Assembly (NCBI GenBank): GCA_039184865.1
Contig: JBCDAV010000026.1
Span: 10,645-74,644, forward strand
From: Thermohalobaculum sp039184865
GTDB taxonomy: Bacteria; Pseudomonadota; Alphaproteobacteria; Rhodobacterales; Rhodobacteraceae
Direction: 5' to 3'
DNA: 64,000 nucleotides
The notes below the pieces were generated by a model that was not told the origin of the DNA, made no database searches, and saw only the letters and a list, made by a program, of their open reading frames with translations. This document shows positions 43,707 to 52,223 of this stretch, one piece after another. Each line of letters begins with the position of its first letter. The stretch's first letter is position 1. The position numbers were made by a program, and so were the translations under genes.

Positions 43707-44308
43707 CTGTCGCGGGCGTCGTTCTCGCAGGGGGGCTGGCCCGTCGCATGGGCGGTGGCGACAAGGCGTTGCTGCAGGCAAACGGCAAACCGTTGCTGCA
43801 ACACGTCATTGACCGGCTTGCCCCTCAGGTGACCGAGATCGCGATCAATGCCAACGGCGATCCGGACCGGTTCGCGAGCTTCGGCCTCCCGGTCATCGCC
43901 GACACTGTCGACGGGTTCGTCGGCCCGCTTGGCGGCGTCCTCGCGGGGATGCGCTGGGCGGAGGAACGCGGACACAGCCACATCGCCTCGGCGGCTGCGG
44001 ACACGCCGTTCTTCCCGTCGGATCTGGTCACGCACCTGCACGCGGCGAAGGGCAACCAGCCGATTTCCATGGCGGCGACGGACGACCCCGAGCGCGGTCT
44101 GACCGAACATCCGACCTTCGCGCTCTGGCCCGTCAATCTGGCCGACGATCTCGAGTACGCGCTGACCAAGGGCAATATGCGCAAGGTGATCGTCTGGACC
44201 TCGCGCCACGGTTGCGCCCGGGCGGTTTTCGAAGGCGGCGGAATGCCGTTCTTCAACGTCAACACGCCGGAGGACCTGGCCGAGGCGGAACGGATCGCAG
44301 CGGGATGA
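43703..44308 (+). CDS. mobA: molybdenum cofactor guanylyltransferase
   Basis: 201 residues. The nucleotide loop VVLAGGLARRMGGGDKALL at the N-terminus and the Asp-containing AAADTPFFPSDLV are the MobA signatures. It transfers GMP to molybdopterin to form the bis-MGD precursor in the cytoplasm. The start overlaps the upstream stop (ATGA), and the stop overlaps the next start. Confidence 0.95.
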   Translation: MTVAGVVLAGGLARRMGGGDKALLQANGKPLLQHVIDRLAPQVTEIAINANGDPDRFASFGLPVIADTVDGFVGPLGGVLAGMRWAEERGHSHIASAAADTPFFPSDLVTHLHAAKGNQPISMAATDDPERGLTEHPTFALWPVNLADDLEYALTKGNMRKVIVWTSRHGCARAVFEGGGMPFFNVNTPEDLAEAERIAAG

Positions 44309-44913
44309 TCATCGCATGGGATTTCGACGGGGTTCTGAACCGGAACCAGGACGCCGGGCGCTATGTGTGGGAGGCGGATTTCGAGCGCGAAGTCGGCCAG
44401 AGCGCGTCGGCTTTTGGCGCCTTTGTCTTTGGACAAAGCCCGCATGTCATCACTGGCGAGATCGATATTCTGGACCGGCTCGAGGAATGGACCTCGACGG
44501 TCGAATGCCGAATGGATGCTCGCGCGATCCTGGACTACTGGCTGGAACAGGATGCGCGCCCTGACACGGAGATGCTGAGCCTCGTCGACGACCTAAAGCA
44601 GGCCGGAGCCCGCCAGATCATCGCCACCAACAACGAGGCGCTCCGCGCGGCCTACATCTCGGGGCAGATGGGCATGGCGGCGCGGATGGAGCGCGTGTTC
44701 GCATCCGGGCCGATGGGGGTCGCCAAGCCGGACGCTCGTTATTTTCGGCACATCGAGGAGTCTCTAGACGCCGCGCCGGAGTCGTTCTTCTTCATCGATG
44801 ACAGATCGGACAATGTCGATGCCGCCATTGACGCCGGTTGGCAGGCTTATCATTTCACACCCGGGACACGCGCGGCGCTGATCGAGCGGCTTCAGCCGGG
44901 AGGAACCCCATGA
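44305..44913 (+). CDS. HAD-family hydrolase, 202 aa
   Basis: HAD motifs: DFDGVLN (motif I with the nucleophile Asp), IIATNNEAL (motif II), AKPDARYF (motif III Lys) and FFIDDRSDNVDAA (motif IV). A small cap domain is implied by the insertion after motif I. Its position between mobA and mobB with 4-bp overlaps suggests phosphate removal from a Moco intermediate or a nucleotide by-product; the substrate is not known. Confidence 0.9.
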   Translation: MIIAWDFDGVLNRNQDAGRYVWEADFEREVGQSASAFGAFVFGQSPHVITGEIDILDRLEEWTSTVECRMDARAILDYWLEQDARPDTEMLSLVDDLKQAGARQIIATNNEALRAAYISGQMGMAARMERVFASGPMGVAKPDARYFRHIEESLDAAPESFFFIDDRSDNVDAAIDAGWQAYHFTPGTRAALIERLQPGGTP

Positions 44914-45419
44914 ACGTCTACGGCGTCGTCGGCTGGAAAAACGCGGGCAAGACCACGCTGGTCGAGCGGTTGGTGGCTGAGATCAGTGGTCGCGGCTTCA
45001 CGGTCTCGACGGTCAAGCACACGCACCACATGGTCGACGTCGACAAACCCGGCAAGGACAGCCACCGCCATCGCCAGGCGGGCGCGCATCAGGTGATCCT
45101 GTCCTCGTCCTCGCGCTGGGCGATCATGACGGAATTGCGCGGTGCACCTGAGACTGCGCTGGACGACCTTCTGACCCATCTCGCACCCGTCGATCTGGTG
45201 ATCGTCGAGGGCTACAAGCGCGATGAACACCGCAAGATCGAAGCGTGGCGTGCGGAAACCGGCCAGCCCTTGATCGCGGTCGATGATCCGACCGTCCGCG
45301 CGGTCGCGTCAAACGACGATCCTGCCACGGAGAAGCCCGTGATCGGCTTGGACGATATCCCCGCCATCGCCGATTTCATCCTCGGGGATCTCGGTCTTTC
45401 TCTCAGGAAATCGGCATGA
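44910..45419 (+). CDS. mobB: molybdopterin-guanine dinucleotide biosynthesis adaptor protein
   Basis: 169 residues. The P-loop WKNAGKTTLVERL (residues 8-20) binds GTP; STVKHTHH and VIVEGYKRDEHRKIE are family motifs. MobB assists MobA. Starts at the ATGA overlap with the HAD gene and overlaps moeA by four bases; GGGAGG precedes the ATG. Confidence 0.95.
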   Translation: MNVYGVVGWKNAGKTTLVERLVAEISGRGFTVSTVKHTHHMVDVDKPGKDSHRHRQAGAHQVILSSSSRWAIMTELRGAPETALDDLLTHLAPVDLVIVEGYKRDEHRKIEAWRAETGQPLIAVDDPTVRAVASNDDPATEKPVIGLDDIPAIADFILGDLGLSLRKSA

Positions 45420-46675
45420 AGGCGCGGCTGCGGGACGATTGCTTCGCGCTCCCACCGGGCGTTGACTGGACGCCGGTTGACGAGGCCCTCGCGCGCTTGC
45501 GGGGCAGCCTGACCTGCGTGACAGACGTCGAGACCGTTCCGATTTCAGCAGCACTGGACAGGATACTCGCCGCGGACGTTTTTGCGGCGCGCGATAACCC
45601 TCCGGCAGCCAACTCCGCGATCGACGGCTACGCATTCGCATGGTCATCGCTTGGTCCGGACACGGACGCCGAGGCCAATCTTCCGCTGCAGACCGGGCGC
45701 GCAGCGGCTGGCCATCCCTTTCGTGGAACCGTGCCGGACGGACACGCTTTGCGCATCCTGACAGGCGCGGAGCTTCCGGCGGGAACAGATACGGTCGTCC
45801 TGCAGGAGGATGCCAGCGTCGGTGCCGGGCGCGTGCGCTTCCGGCCGCCACGCAAGTCCGGTGCGAACGCCCGGGGGCGCGGCGAGGATGCAGGGTCAGG
45901 TGAGATCGCCCTATCTTCGGGCCGACGACTGGAACCCGAGGACATTGCCCGGCTCGTGGCAGTCGGCGTTTCCCAGGTGCCGGTGCGCCGTGCCTTGCGG
46001 GTGGCCGTGCTGTCGACTGGGGATGAACTCATCCAGGCCGGAGACGAAGCCCCGCAGGGTGCGATCTACGACGCGAACCGCCCGATGCTGTCGGCTCTGG
46101 TCCAACGCTTCGGGTTCGAGACAGTCGATCTCGGCGCCCAGAGCGACCATGCCGACGCGATCCGCGCGGCGCTCAACAAGGGTGCCGCTGAATCCGACGC
46201 TATTCTGACAACCGGTGGTGCATCGGCGGGCGACGAAGACCATATCTCACAGCTGCTGCGCACCGAAGGTACGGTGACGACATGGCGGATTGCGGTGAAA
46301 CCCGGACGGCCGCTGGCGCTGGGTCTCTGGCGCGGCGTGCCGGTGTTCGGCCTGCCGGGCAATCCTGTGGCCGCCTTCGTTTGCGCGCTGATCTTCGCGC
46401 GCCCGGCACTGGCGGCCATGGCGGGTCAGGACTGGCAGGAACCTTTGGCCGTGACCGTTCCAGCCGCATTCAGCAAGGCAAAGAAACCGGGGCGGCGGGA
46501 GTATCTTCGCGCACGCCTTACACCCGAAGGCGCGGCCGAGGTCTTTCGTTCCGAAGGGTCGGGTCTGATCGGCGGGCTGTCCTGGTCGGACGGACTGGTC
46601 GAATTGCCGGACGGTGCAATCGATGTCAGTCCGGGCACGCCCGTGCGCTATCTGCCTTTTGCGGGTCTGCGCTAA
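45416..46675 (+). CDS. moeA: molybdopterin molybdenumtransferase
   Basis: 419 residues. N-terminal domains with AALDRILAADVFAARDNPPAANSAIDGYAF, and the MoCF-type catalytic domain with LSTGDELIQAG, NRPMLSALV, TTGGASAGDED and LPGNPVAAFVC. It inserts molybdate into adenylated molybdopterin. It is the last gene of the fdhD-mobA-mobB-moeA operon and converges on the CpxP-like gene. Confidence 0.95.
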   Translation: MKARLRDDCFALPPGVDWTPVDEALARLRGSLTCVTDVETVPISAALDRILAADVFAARDNPPAANSAIDGYAFAWSSLGPDTDAEANLPLQTGRAAAGHPFRGTVPDGHALRILTGAELPAGTDTVVLQEDASVGAGRVRFRPPRKSGANARGRGEDAGSGEIALSSGRRLEPEDIARLVAVGVSQVPVRRALRVAVLSTGDELIQAGDEAPQGAIYDANRPMLSALVQRFGFETVDLGAQSDHADAIRAALNKGAAESDAILTTGGASAGDEDHISQLLRTEGTVTTWRIAVKPGRPLALGLWRGVPVFGLPGNPVAAFVCALIFARPALAAMAGQDWQEPLAVTVPAAFSKAKKPGRREYLRARLTPEGAAEVFRSEGSGLIGGLSWSDGLVELPDGAIDVSPGTPVRYLPFAGLR

Positions 46676-46723
46676 CCTCGATCAAGAAACGCCGGCGCAC
46701 CCGGATCGAATGCAATCAGACTT

Positions 46724-47221
46724 CTATCCGCCTGCCCGCTCGCCCTGACGATCGCGCAGCTTCTGCAGATACATCTCGAGATTGGCGGCAAATTCAGCCC
46801 TCTCCGCGTCGGAGAACTCGGTCAGCAGCGAGACGAGATGCTTTTGAACGATGGTCTGGCGCGATTGTGAACCGTCGCGCCTTGCTTGCAGCGCAACCTC
46901 CAGCACATCCGCCGAATAGGGCTGTACGCGGATCGCCTCGACAATCGCCGCCATATGATCGACCCGCTTCATGCGCGCGGCGCGCACGTCGTCCCGAATC
47001 CCGCGGAAGTGCTCCTTGGTGAAGTCGCGGCGGGCCTCAGGCACAAGCTTGATGATCCAGCGGATCTGATTGTCAGCGCCCCGGCGCGGCTCGTCGCGGT
47101 TCATCACGTGCCCTGCGTACAGCCCCGCGACCACGAGGTTCGCAGCCAGCGACAGGATCAGCAGGATCTTCATCCAGGGCGCGCCGCCGCTCGCGCCCGG
47201 TCCGGTCTCGCTGATGCTCAT
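46724..47221 (-). CDS. periplasmic heavy-metal sensor / CpxP-Spy-like protein, 165 aa
   Basis: An N-terminal membrane helix (WMKILLILSLAANLVVAGLYAGHV) anchors an otherwise helical periplasmic domain (about residues 40-160) with the charged pattern of metal-resistance periplasmic proteins. It likely chaperones or senses metal or misfolded-protein stress. It is the last gene of the EF-hand-sigma operon and probably a regulated target or sensor of that sigma factor. Confidence 0.78.
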   Translation of the reverse strand: MSISETGPGASGGAPWMKILLILSLAANLVVAGLYAGHVMNRDEPRRGADNQIRWIIKLVPEARRDFTKEHFRGIRDDVRAARMKRVDHMAAIVEAIRVQPYSADVLEVALQARRDGSQSRQTIVQKHLVSLLTEFSDAERAEFAANLEMYLQKLRDRQGERAGG

Positions 47222-47246
47222 GAGGTGCCCCCTTCCCCCGCGATGA

Positions 47247-47627
47247 TCACAGGAAATCCTCGTTGAACAGGCTCCCGTCGGCCATCTCGAACTGCTCCGT
47301 CACCGGCCGCTCGGTCATCGGCAGATCGCCTGGGTCGAGTTCCATCCCGAGGCCGACGCCGATCGCAAGCGACAGAGCCATCGCCGCCACGGCACCGCTG
47401 GTCCAGCCAAAGAGCGTCTCGAAGATGCCCGGCGCGCGGTGGCTCCGAACCGAGCCTCCTGCTGCCGGAACCTCATCGACGCGCGGCGCTTGGGCCGCAG
47501 CATCGGCGAGCACCCGGGCGACCAGATCCGGTCCCGGTCGTGGCGACCCTTGTTCAGCCTCGCGCGCGAGCGTCTCCAGCGCGCCATCGAGATCAAACTC
47601 GGGGTTGTGTTGCGTTGCGTCAGTCAT
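47247..47627 (-). CDS. single-pass membrane protein, candidate anti-sigma factor, 126 aa
   Basis: Unrecognised family. A cytoplasmic acidic N-terminus (residues 1-75) precedes one helix (VAAMALSLAIGVGLGMEL) and a short acidic periplasmic tail. It overlaps the sigma gene by eight bases, as anti-sigma factors usually do. No zinc-binding HxxxCxxC motif is present, so it is not a ZAS-type anti-sigma. The start is ATG 47627. Confidence 0.65.
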   Translation of the reverse strand: MTDATQHNPEFDLDGALETLAREAEQGSPRPGPDLVARVLADAAAQAPRVDEVPAAGGSVRSHRAPGIFETLFGWTSGAVAAMALSLAIGVGLGMELDPGDLPMTERPVTEQFEMADGSLFNEDFL

Positions 47628-48201
47628 AACCCAATGCTTCTTTCTCTTCCGACATGATTGCGGCGAGCTGACGCCGCGCGCGGGCCAGCAGGCTCTCCAC
47701 CGCCTCGACCGAACATTCGAGTTCTGCACCGATCTCCGGGTTTGACCAGCCCTCGAAATGGCGCAGGATCAGCGCCTGGCGTTGGCGTTCCGGCAGCGTC
47801 CCGATCGCACGCGAGACCGCAACGCTGGTTTCGCTCTGCGCCATGCGCTCCAAGACCGACAGATCCGGGTCGACCGGCTCCGGCGCGTCCTCGACCGGTA
47901 CCTGAGGCCGCCGCCGGCGCATCCGGTCGATGCAGAGGTTGTGCACGACCCGGTAGAGCCAGGTCGAAGCCTTGGCCTCGCCCGCCCGCCAGGTCGACGC
48001 CTGTTTCCAGAGCTTCAGCATCGCATCCTGTGCAACGTCCTCTGCCTCGACCTGATCGCCGAGCATGCGCCACGCCTGCCTCAGCGCTCCGGGCAGCAAC
48101 CGGTCGGTCAGCTCGCGCGCGGCACTCTGATCGCCGCCGGCAAAGCGGGCGAGCAGTTCGGCATCGCGTTCGGCGCCGTCTGCATCCGGCGTCACCGCCA
48201 T
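47620..48201 (-). CDS. ECF RNA polymerase sigma factor, 193 aa
   Basis: Sigma region 2 (AEDVAQDAMLKLWKQA, WLYRVVHNLCIDRMRRR) and region 4 (LPERQRQALILRHFEGWSNPEIGAEL, VESLLARARRQL) are complete. Regions 1 and 3 are absent, as in the ECF group. ATG 48201 is used; a TTG at 48207 with a closer GGAAGGG is an alternative. The operon contains an EF-hand protein upstream, a membrane protein and a CpxP-like protein downstream, so it probably controls an envelope or metal/calcium stress response. Confidence 0.93.
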   Translation of the reverse strand: MAVTPDADGAERDAELLARFAGGDQSAARELTDRLLPGALRQAWRMLGDQVEAEDVAQDAMLKLWKQASTWRAGEAKASTWLYRVVHNLCIDRMRRRRPQVPVEDAPEPVDPDLSVLERMAQSETSVAVSRAIGTLPERQRQALILRHFEGWSNPEIGAELECSVEAVESLLARARRQLAAIMSEEKEALGYD

Positions 48202-48234
48202 CGGCAAGAAACCCTTCCCCCTTGGTCGAACGGA

Positions 48235-48660
48235 TCACCCGCCCGACTTTGTTCTCTGGCGTTTCTGCCGGTGTTCTCGGATCTCGTCCAGCGTCAATGC
48301 GCCGTCACCGTTGACATCCGTCCGCTCGAAGCGGCTCTCGGCCATATCCTCGAACTCGGTCCGCTCTATCGCGCCATTGCCATTGACGTCCACTCGGGCG
48401 AAGCGCTTCGACATCCGCTCATCCGAGCCGCGATTGCCGCGCATGGCTTTCATCTCGTCCAGCGTCACAGCGCCGTCCTGGTTGACGTCCATCCGCAGGA
48501 AGCGGGCTTCCCGAAAAGCGCGCGACTCCTCGATCGAGATCCGGCCATCCGCATCGGTGTCGACCCGCTCGAACATCCGCTCGGGGCCCTTGCCCACCTG
48601 AGCCAGGGCAATACCGCATCCGATTGCGACAAGTCCGGCCGACATCAAAAGTTTCCGCAT
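48235..48660 (-). CDS. exported EF-hand protein, four calcium loops, 141 aa
   Basis: A signal peptide (MRKLLMSAGLVAIGCGIALA) is followed by four EF-hand loops: DTDADGRISIEE, DVNQDGAVTLDE, DVNGNGAIERTE and DVNGDGALTLDE. All have the Asp/Asn and final Glu calcium ligands. It would bind calcium in the periplasm. AAGGAG precedes ATG 48660. First gene of the sigma operon, 33 bp before the sigma start. Confidence 0.9.
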   Translation of the reverse strand: MRKLLMSAGLVAIGCGIALAQVGKGPERMFERVDTDADGRISIEESRAFREARFLRMDVNQDGAVTLDEMKAMRGNRGSDERMSKRFARVDVNGNGAIERTEFEDMAESRFERTDVNGDGALTLDEIREHRQKRQRTKSGG

Positions 48661-48841
48661 GTTTATCTCCTTGGCTCGACAGCATTTCTCATTGGTTTGT
48701 TGATCTGATGAACGCGAGCGCACCTGCGTTCCGTCGCCGTGCGACTCGGCTTTTTGCAGACCATCCGAATTCAAGCGACATGGTGCCGCAAGTCATCGTG
48801 CCTACGTGCGCGGTCGAGAACTCGCGCCATATGGTTTTGCC

Positions 48842-49267
48842 ATGTTGTATGAGTCTGACATCCGTCCGATTGAAGAACCGGAGCCGCGCAACCTGCGTCG
48901 GGCGCTGAGCCGTGGTTGGCGTCGGCGCTGCCCGCATTGCGGTGGCGGACCGATGATGGACGGATATCTGAAGGTGCGCCGGACCTGCGCATCCTGCGGC
49001 GAGAAACTGCATCATCATCGCGCCGACGATCTGCCCGCCTATGCAACGATCTTCATCGTCGGCAAGCTCGTGGTCGGCGGCATGTACGCGACCGAACTCG
49101 CATGGGCGCCGCCAATGTGGATCCAGATGGCGGTCTGGCCCGTCCTCGCGATCGCGCTGACACTCCTGATGCTGCCGCGCCTGAAAGGCATGATCGTTGG
49201 GATGCAGTGGGCATGGCGCATGCACGGCTTCGGTGCCGACAACGACACGCACAGATCTGATCCCTGA
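48842..49267 (+). CDS. DUF983 family membrane protein, 141 aa
   Basis: A zinc-ribbon-like N-terminus with CPHCGGG and CASCGEKL four-cysteine pattern (about residues 31-58) precedes two hydrophobic helices (ATIFIVGKLVVGGMYAT, MAVWPVLAIALTLLMLP). ATG 48842 is favoured; a GTG at 48806 would add 12 residues. DUF983 has no assigned function. It is divergent from the EF-hand gene. Confidence 0.85.
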   Translation: MLYESDIRPIEEPEPRNLRRALSRGWRRRCPHCGGGPMMDGYLKVRRTCASCGEKLHHHRADDLPAYATIFIVGKLVVGGMYATELAWAPPMWIQMAVWPVLAIALTLLMLPRLKGMIVGMQWAWRMHGFGADNDTHRSDP

Positions 49268-49335
49268 CGTCTGCGTCTGGACACGCGCTGGCGGTTTCAC
49301 CATAGTCCCGCGGCTTGGAGCAACGGGATCCCCTC

Positions 49336-50016
49336 ATGACAGACCAGCCTCGCAAGGATGCAATCCGCAATGCCGCGACGATCGTTCTGGTGCGCCGGGA
49401 CAGCGGAGCGCCGCGCGTCCTCATGGGGCAACGTGGGAAAGCCGCCGCCTTCATGCCGAACAAGTTCGTCTTTCCGGGCGGTGCCGTCGACCCACAGGAC
49501 GCACTAGTCACACCGCAAGTGCCGGCTTCGGACCGGGTTCGCGACAAGCTCGGTGTCCGGGCCGATGCAGAGCTGGCCGATGCGCTGCCGATGACGGCGA
49601 TCCGAGAGCTCTGGGAAGAAACCGGTCAGGCGCTTGCCGTGACCGAGGGCGACGCGCCCGAAGCACCGCCCAGCGAATGGGCCGGATTCTACGACGCGGG
49701 TCACAGACCGAACGCGGGCGCGCTCGATTTCGTTTTTCGTGCAATTACACCGCCGGGCCGCCCACGCCGGTTCGATGCTAGATTCTTTCTGGCAGATGGC
49801 GCCGCCCTGCACGGAGATCCCGACGACTTCTCGGGCGCGGAGGACGAACTGAGCCATCTGAGTTGGTTGACGCTCTCCGAGGCGCGCGGGCTCGATCTGC
49901 CGTTCATCACTGAAGTGGTGCTGGCAGAGGTCGAGGCGCGGCTTTCCTCGCCCGATCCGCGCCCGATCCCGTTTTTCTACCACGCCGAGGGCAATTCCCA
50001 CATCGATCAGATCTGA
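49336..50016 (+). CDS. Nudix hydrolase family protein (NUDT19-like layout), 226 aa
   Basis: The Nudix helix is split: FVFPGGAVD is followed by a ~40-residue insertion before REL-x-EE-TG (AIRELWEETGQAL). The standard spacing is G-x5-E-x7-REUxEExGU, so the insertion resembles the NUDT19-type CoA/RNA pyrophosphohydrolases. It probably cleaves a nucleoside diphosphate linked to X; the substrate is unknown. ATG 49336; an upstream TTG is possible but less likely. Confidence 0.83.
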   Translation: MTDQPRKDAIRNAATIVLVRRDSGAPRVLMGQRGKAAAFMPNKFVFPGGAVDPQDALVTPQVPASDRVRDKLGVRADAELADALPMTAIRELWEETGQALAVTEGDAPEAPPSEWAGFYDAGHRPNAGALDFVFRAITPPGRPRRFDARFFLADGAALHGDPDDFSGAEDELSHLSWLTLSEARGLDLPFITEVVLAEVEARLSSPDPRPIPFFYHAEGNSHIDQI

Positions 50017-50028
50017 GGTCCGCCCAAG

Positions 50029-51219
50029 GTGCAGATCACGCGACGCGATGTGCTGAACTGGTCTGCGCCGATCTCGGCGATGGCCGTCGTCTCGGTCGGA
50101 CTGTCGATGTCCGTTCCGCTCTTCGCGCTGTTGATGGAGCGTCAGGGCGCGAGCGGCGCCGAGATCGGCCTCAACCACACCATGGCCGCCGTCGCGATGG
50201 TGGCAAGCGCGCCGCTGTTGCCGCGCATCCTCGCGCGCACGGGGATCGTTCCGCTCATGCTGGTTTCGGTGGCAGCGCTGGCGGTCGTCTTCCTCGTCAT
50301 CCCGCTCTGGTCGTCGCAGATTTGGTGGGGTGCGTTGCGCTTGGTTTTCGGCACCGCTGCAACCGCCCTGTTCTTCACCTCGGAGTTCTGGCTGATGAGC
50401 ACAGCCCCCGACGAGTTGCGCGGGCGGCTCGTCGGCATCTACGCGGTTGTCCTGTCGGCGAGCTACATGGTCGGGCCGCTCATGCTCACGGCCACCGGCG
50501 TGAACGGCGCCCTGACTTTCATCGCCCCCGCAGCCTTCGTCCTGATATCGAGCCTGCCGATCGTCCTCGGCCGTCGCGAGGCGCCGCCGTCCCGCTCCGA
50601 GGAGCGCGCGCCCGTTCTGGCAATCCTGACTTTCTTCCGCAGCGACCCGATGGTGCTGTGGGCGGTGGTGCTGTTCGGCGTGATCGAGTTCGGAGCCATG
50701 GGCCTGATCAGCGTCTGGGCCATGCGCACGGGCTACGAGGAAACGACGGCGGTTCAGATGGTCTTCTGGCTGGCCTTCGGTTCGCTGGCGTTCCAGTTGC
50801 CGATGGGCTGGGCCGCCGACCGGTTCGACCGCCGCAAACTGCTCGTCGCCGCTGCGATCGTATCTGTCGTCATGCCCTTCGTCGTCATCGAGTTCGGCGC
50901 GAACCCTTCCCTCGCAGCTGCCGCGATCTTCGTCTGGGGCGGCATGGCCGTCGCCTTCTATTCACTGGGCCTCACCGAGCTTGGCGCGCGCTATCGCGGA
51001 GAGATGCTGGCCCGCGGAAACGCCGCATTGGTCCTCGCCTACGGCATCGGCGCCCTGGTCTCGCCCGGGGCATTCGGGGTCGCGATGGACGCCATACCGC
51101 CGGACGGCGTTCTGTGGGCCGCTGCGGCTGCTGCGCTGGCCTACCTGATGCTCGCGATCGTCCGACTGCGCCGACGACGCCCCGCCGGGGTTGACTCCAG
51201 CGGCGAAATGGGTAGGTAG
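50029..51219 (+). CDS. MFS transporter, 396 aa
   Basis: Twelve hydrophobic helices with the cytoplasmic loop motif MGWAADRFDRRKLLV between helices 8 and 9 and a related loop near the start. It is a major facilitator of unknown substrate. The start is GTG 50029, with GAGGT ten bases upstream. It begins 12 bp after the Nudix gene. Confidence 0.88.
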   Translation: MQITRRDVLNWSAPISAMAVVSVGLSMSVPLFALLMERQGASGAEIGLNHTMAAVAMVASAPLLPRILARTGIVPLMLVSVAALAVVFLVIPLWSSQIWWGALRLVFGTAATALFFTSEFWLMSTAPDELRGRLVGIYAVVLSASYMVGPLMLTATGVNGALTFIAPAAFVLISSLPIVLGRREAPPSRSEERAPVLAILTFFRSDPMVLWAVVLFGVIEFGAMGLISVWAMRTGYEETTAVQMVFWLAFGSLAFQLPMGWAADRFDRRKLLVAAAIVSVVMPFVVIEFGANPSLAAAAIFVWGGMAVAFYSLGLTELGARYRGEMLARGNAALVLAYGIGALVSPGAFGVAMDAIPPDGVLWAAAAAALAYLMLAIVRLRRRRPAGVDSSGEMGR

Positions 51220-51285
51220 CGGTTCTCGAATTTCCGCGCCGCTTTTGCGCGCGCCGGGCCTGCGCCCGAAACATGGAGAACTGGG

Positions 51286-51453
51286 ATGGCCAAGCCAACC
51301 ACCGTCAAAATTCGCCTTAACTCGACCGCCGGAACCGGCCACTTCTATGTGACCAAGAAGAACTCGCGGACGATGACCGACAAGATGGTCGTGCGAAAAT
51401 ACGATCCGGTCGCGCGCAAGCATGTCGAGTACAAGGAAGGCAAAATCAAATAA
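51286..51453 (+). CDS. rpmG: 50S ribosomal protein L33
   Basis: 55 residues: MAKPTTVKIRLNSTAGTG at the start and KKNSRTMTDKMVVRKYDPVARKH in the middle are the L33 sequence. No CxxC pairs, so it is the zinc-free form. GGAGAACTGGG precedes the ATG. A strong intrinsic terminator follows. Confidence 0.97.
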   Translation: MAKPTTVKIRLNSTAGTGHFYVTKKNSRTMTDKMVVRKYDPVARKHVEYKEGKIK

Positions 51454-51477
51454 CCCGCGTCAGAACGGGTGCTATAG

Positions 51478-51504
51478 GGCGGCCTTCGGGCCGCCATTTT
51501 TTTT
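51478..51504 (+). terminator. intrinsic terminator of rpmG
   Basis: Perfect stem GGCGGCC / GGCCGCC with a TTCG loop, followed by A and eight T. This is the clearest rho-independent terminator in the window. Confidence 0.95.
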
Positions 51505-51516
51505 GCGCGTGGCGCC

Positions 51517-52098
51517 TCAGTGAATGCTGGCGTTGCGCGCGACGCTGACGCGGACGAGATCGGGCGGCGCGGTGTGGATCGTCCCGGCACCTTCCATGCG
51601 AGCCCGGCGCAACTCGGCGCACGCCATCAGAAGAAACGTCCGGGCGTTGCGCATTCTCGGATTGACGGTGCTGATCCCGACATTCAGCGACACGCTCCGA
51701 CGCCCGGAGCGAATGTCCAGGGGCACCTCGGCGAAGTAGTCGCGCAGCCGCACGGCGACAATCTCTGCGTTGCCCAGACGCGTCTCTGGCAGCAGGATCC
51801 CGAATTCTGCCGGACCGAGCCGTGCGAGCCGATCGATCCGTCGCAAGGTATGACCGATGACCTCGGCAGCGGCGGCAATGATCTCCTCCGCCGTGTCGAC
51901 GCCTTCTTCCTTGCGGATGCGAAGCGCCCCGCCGATCTGGATCATCAGGATCGACAGCGGACGATCATAGCGGAGCGCGCGATCGACCTCGTCTCCCGCA
52001 ATCTGCATGAACGCCTTGGGCGACAGCGCCCGAACCATCCTCGGGCGCCGACGGCGTTGCGCCTCGCCTGCCACGGCCTTTGGACTTTCCGCTGCCAT
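51517..52098 (-). CDS. GGDEF-like domain protein with a degenerate active site, 193 aa
   Basis: The fold order matches GGDEF: DRALRYDRPLSILMIQIGG, then IDRLARLGPAEFGILLPET where the GGDEF motif should read, then VSLNVGIST. The motif is GPAEF, so diguanylate cyclase activity is doubtful; it may be a pseudo-enzyme that binds a nucleotide. It starts at ATG 52098 after a GGAGGC site. It faces rpmG convergently; no REC or PAS domain is attached. Confidence 0.82.
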   Translation of the reverse strand: MAAESPKAVAGEAQRRRRPRMVRALSPKAFMQIAGDEVDRALRYDRPLSILMIQIGGALRIRKEEGVDTAEEIIAAAAEVIGHTLRRIDRLARLGPAEFGILLPETRLGNAEIVAVRLRDYFAEVPLDIRSGRRSVSLNVGISTVNPRMRNARTFLLMACAELRRARMEGAGTIHTAPPDLVRVSVARNASIH

Positions 52099-52223
52099 GA
52101 CCCTGCCTCCGACTACACTCAACGAGGCAAAATAGAATTCAGAGATTTACACCGTCCTAAAGAAACGCGGCCCGCCACGAGAATGACGGGCCGCGCGATC
52201 TCGATCCGGTTGAACCGGAGTGG

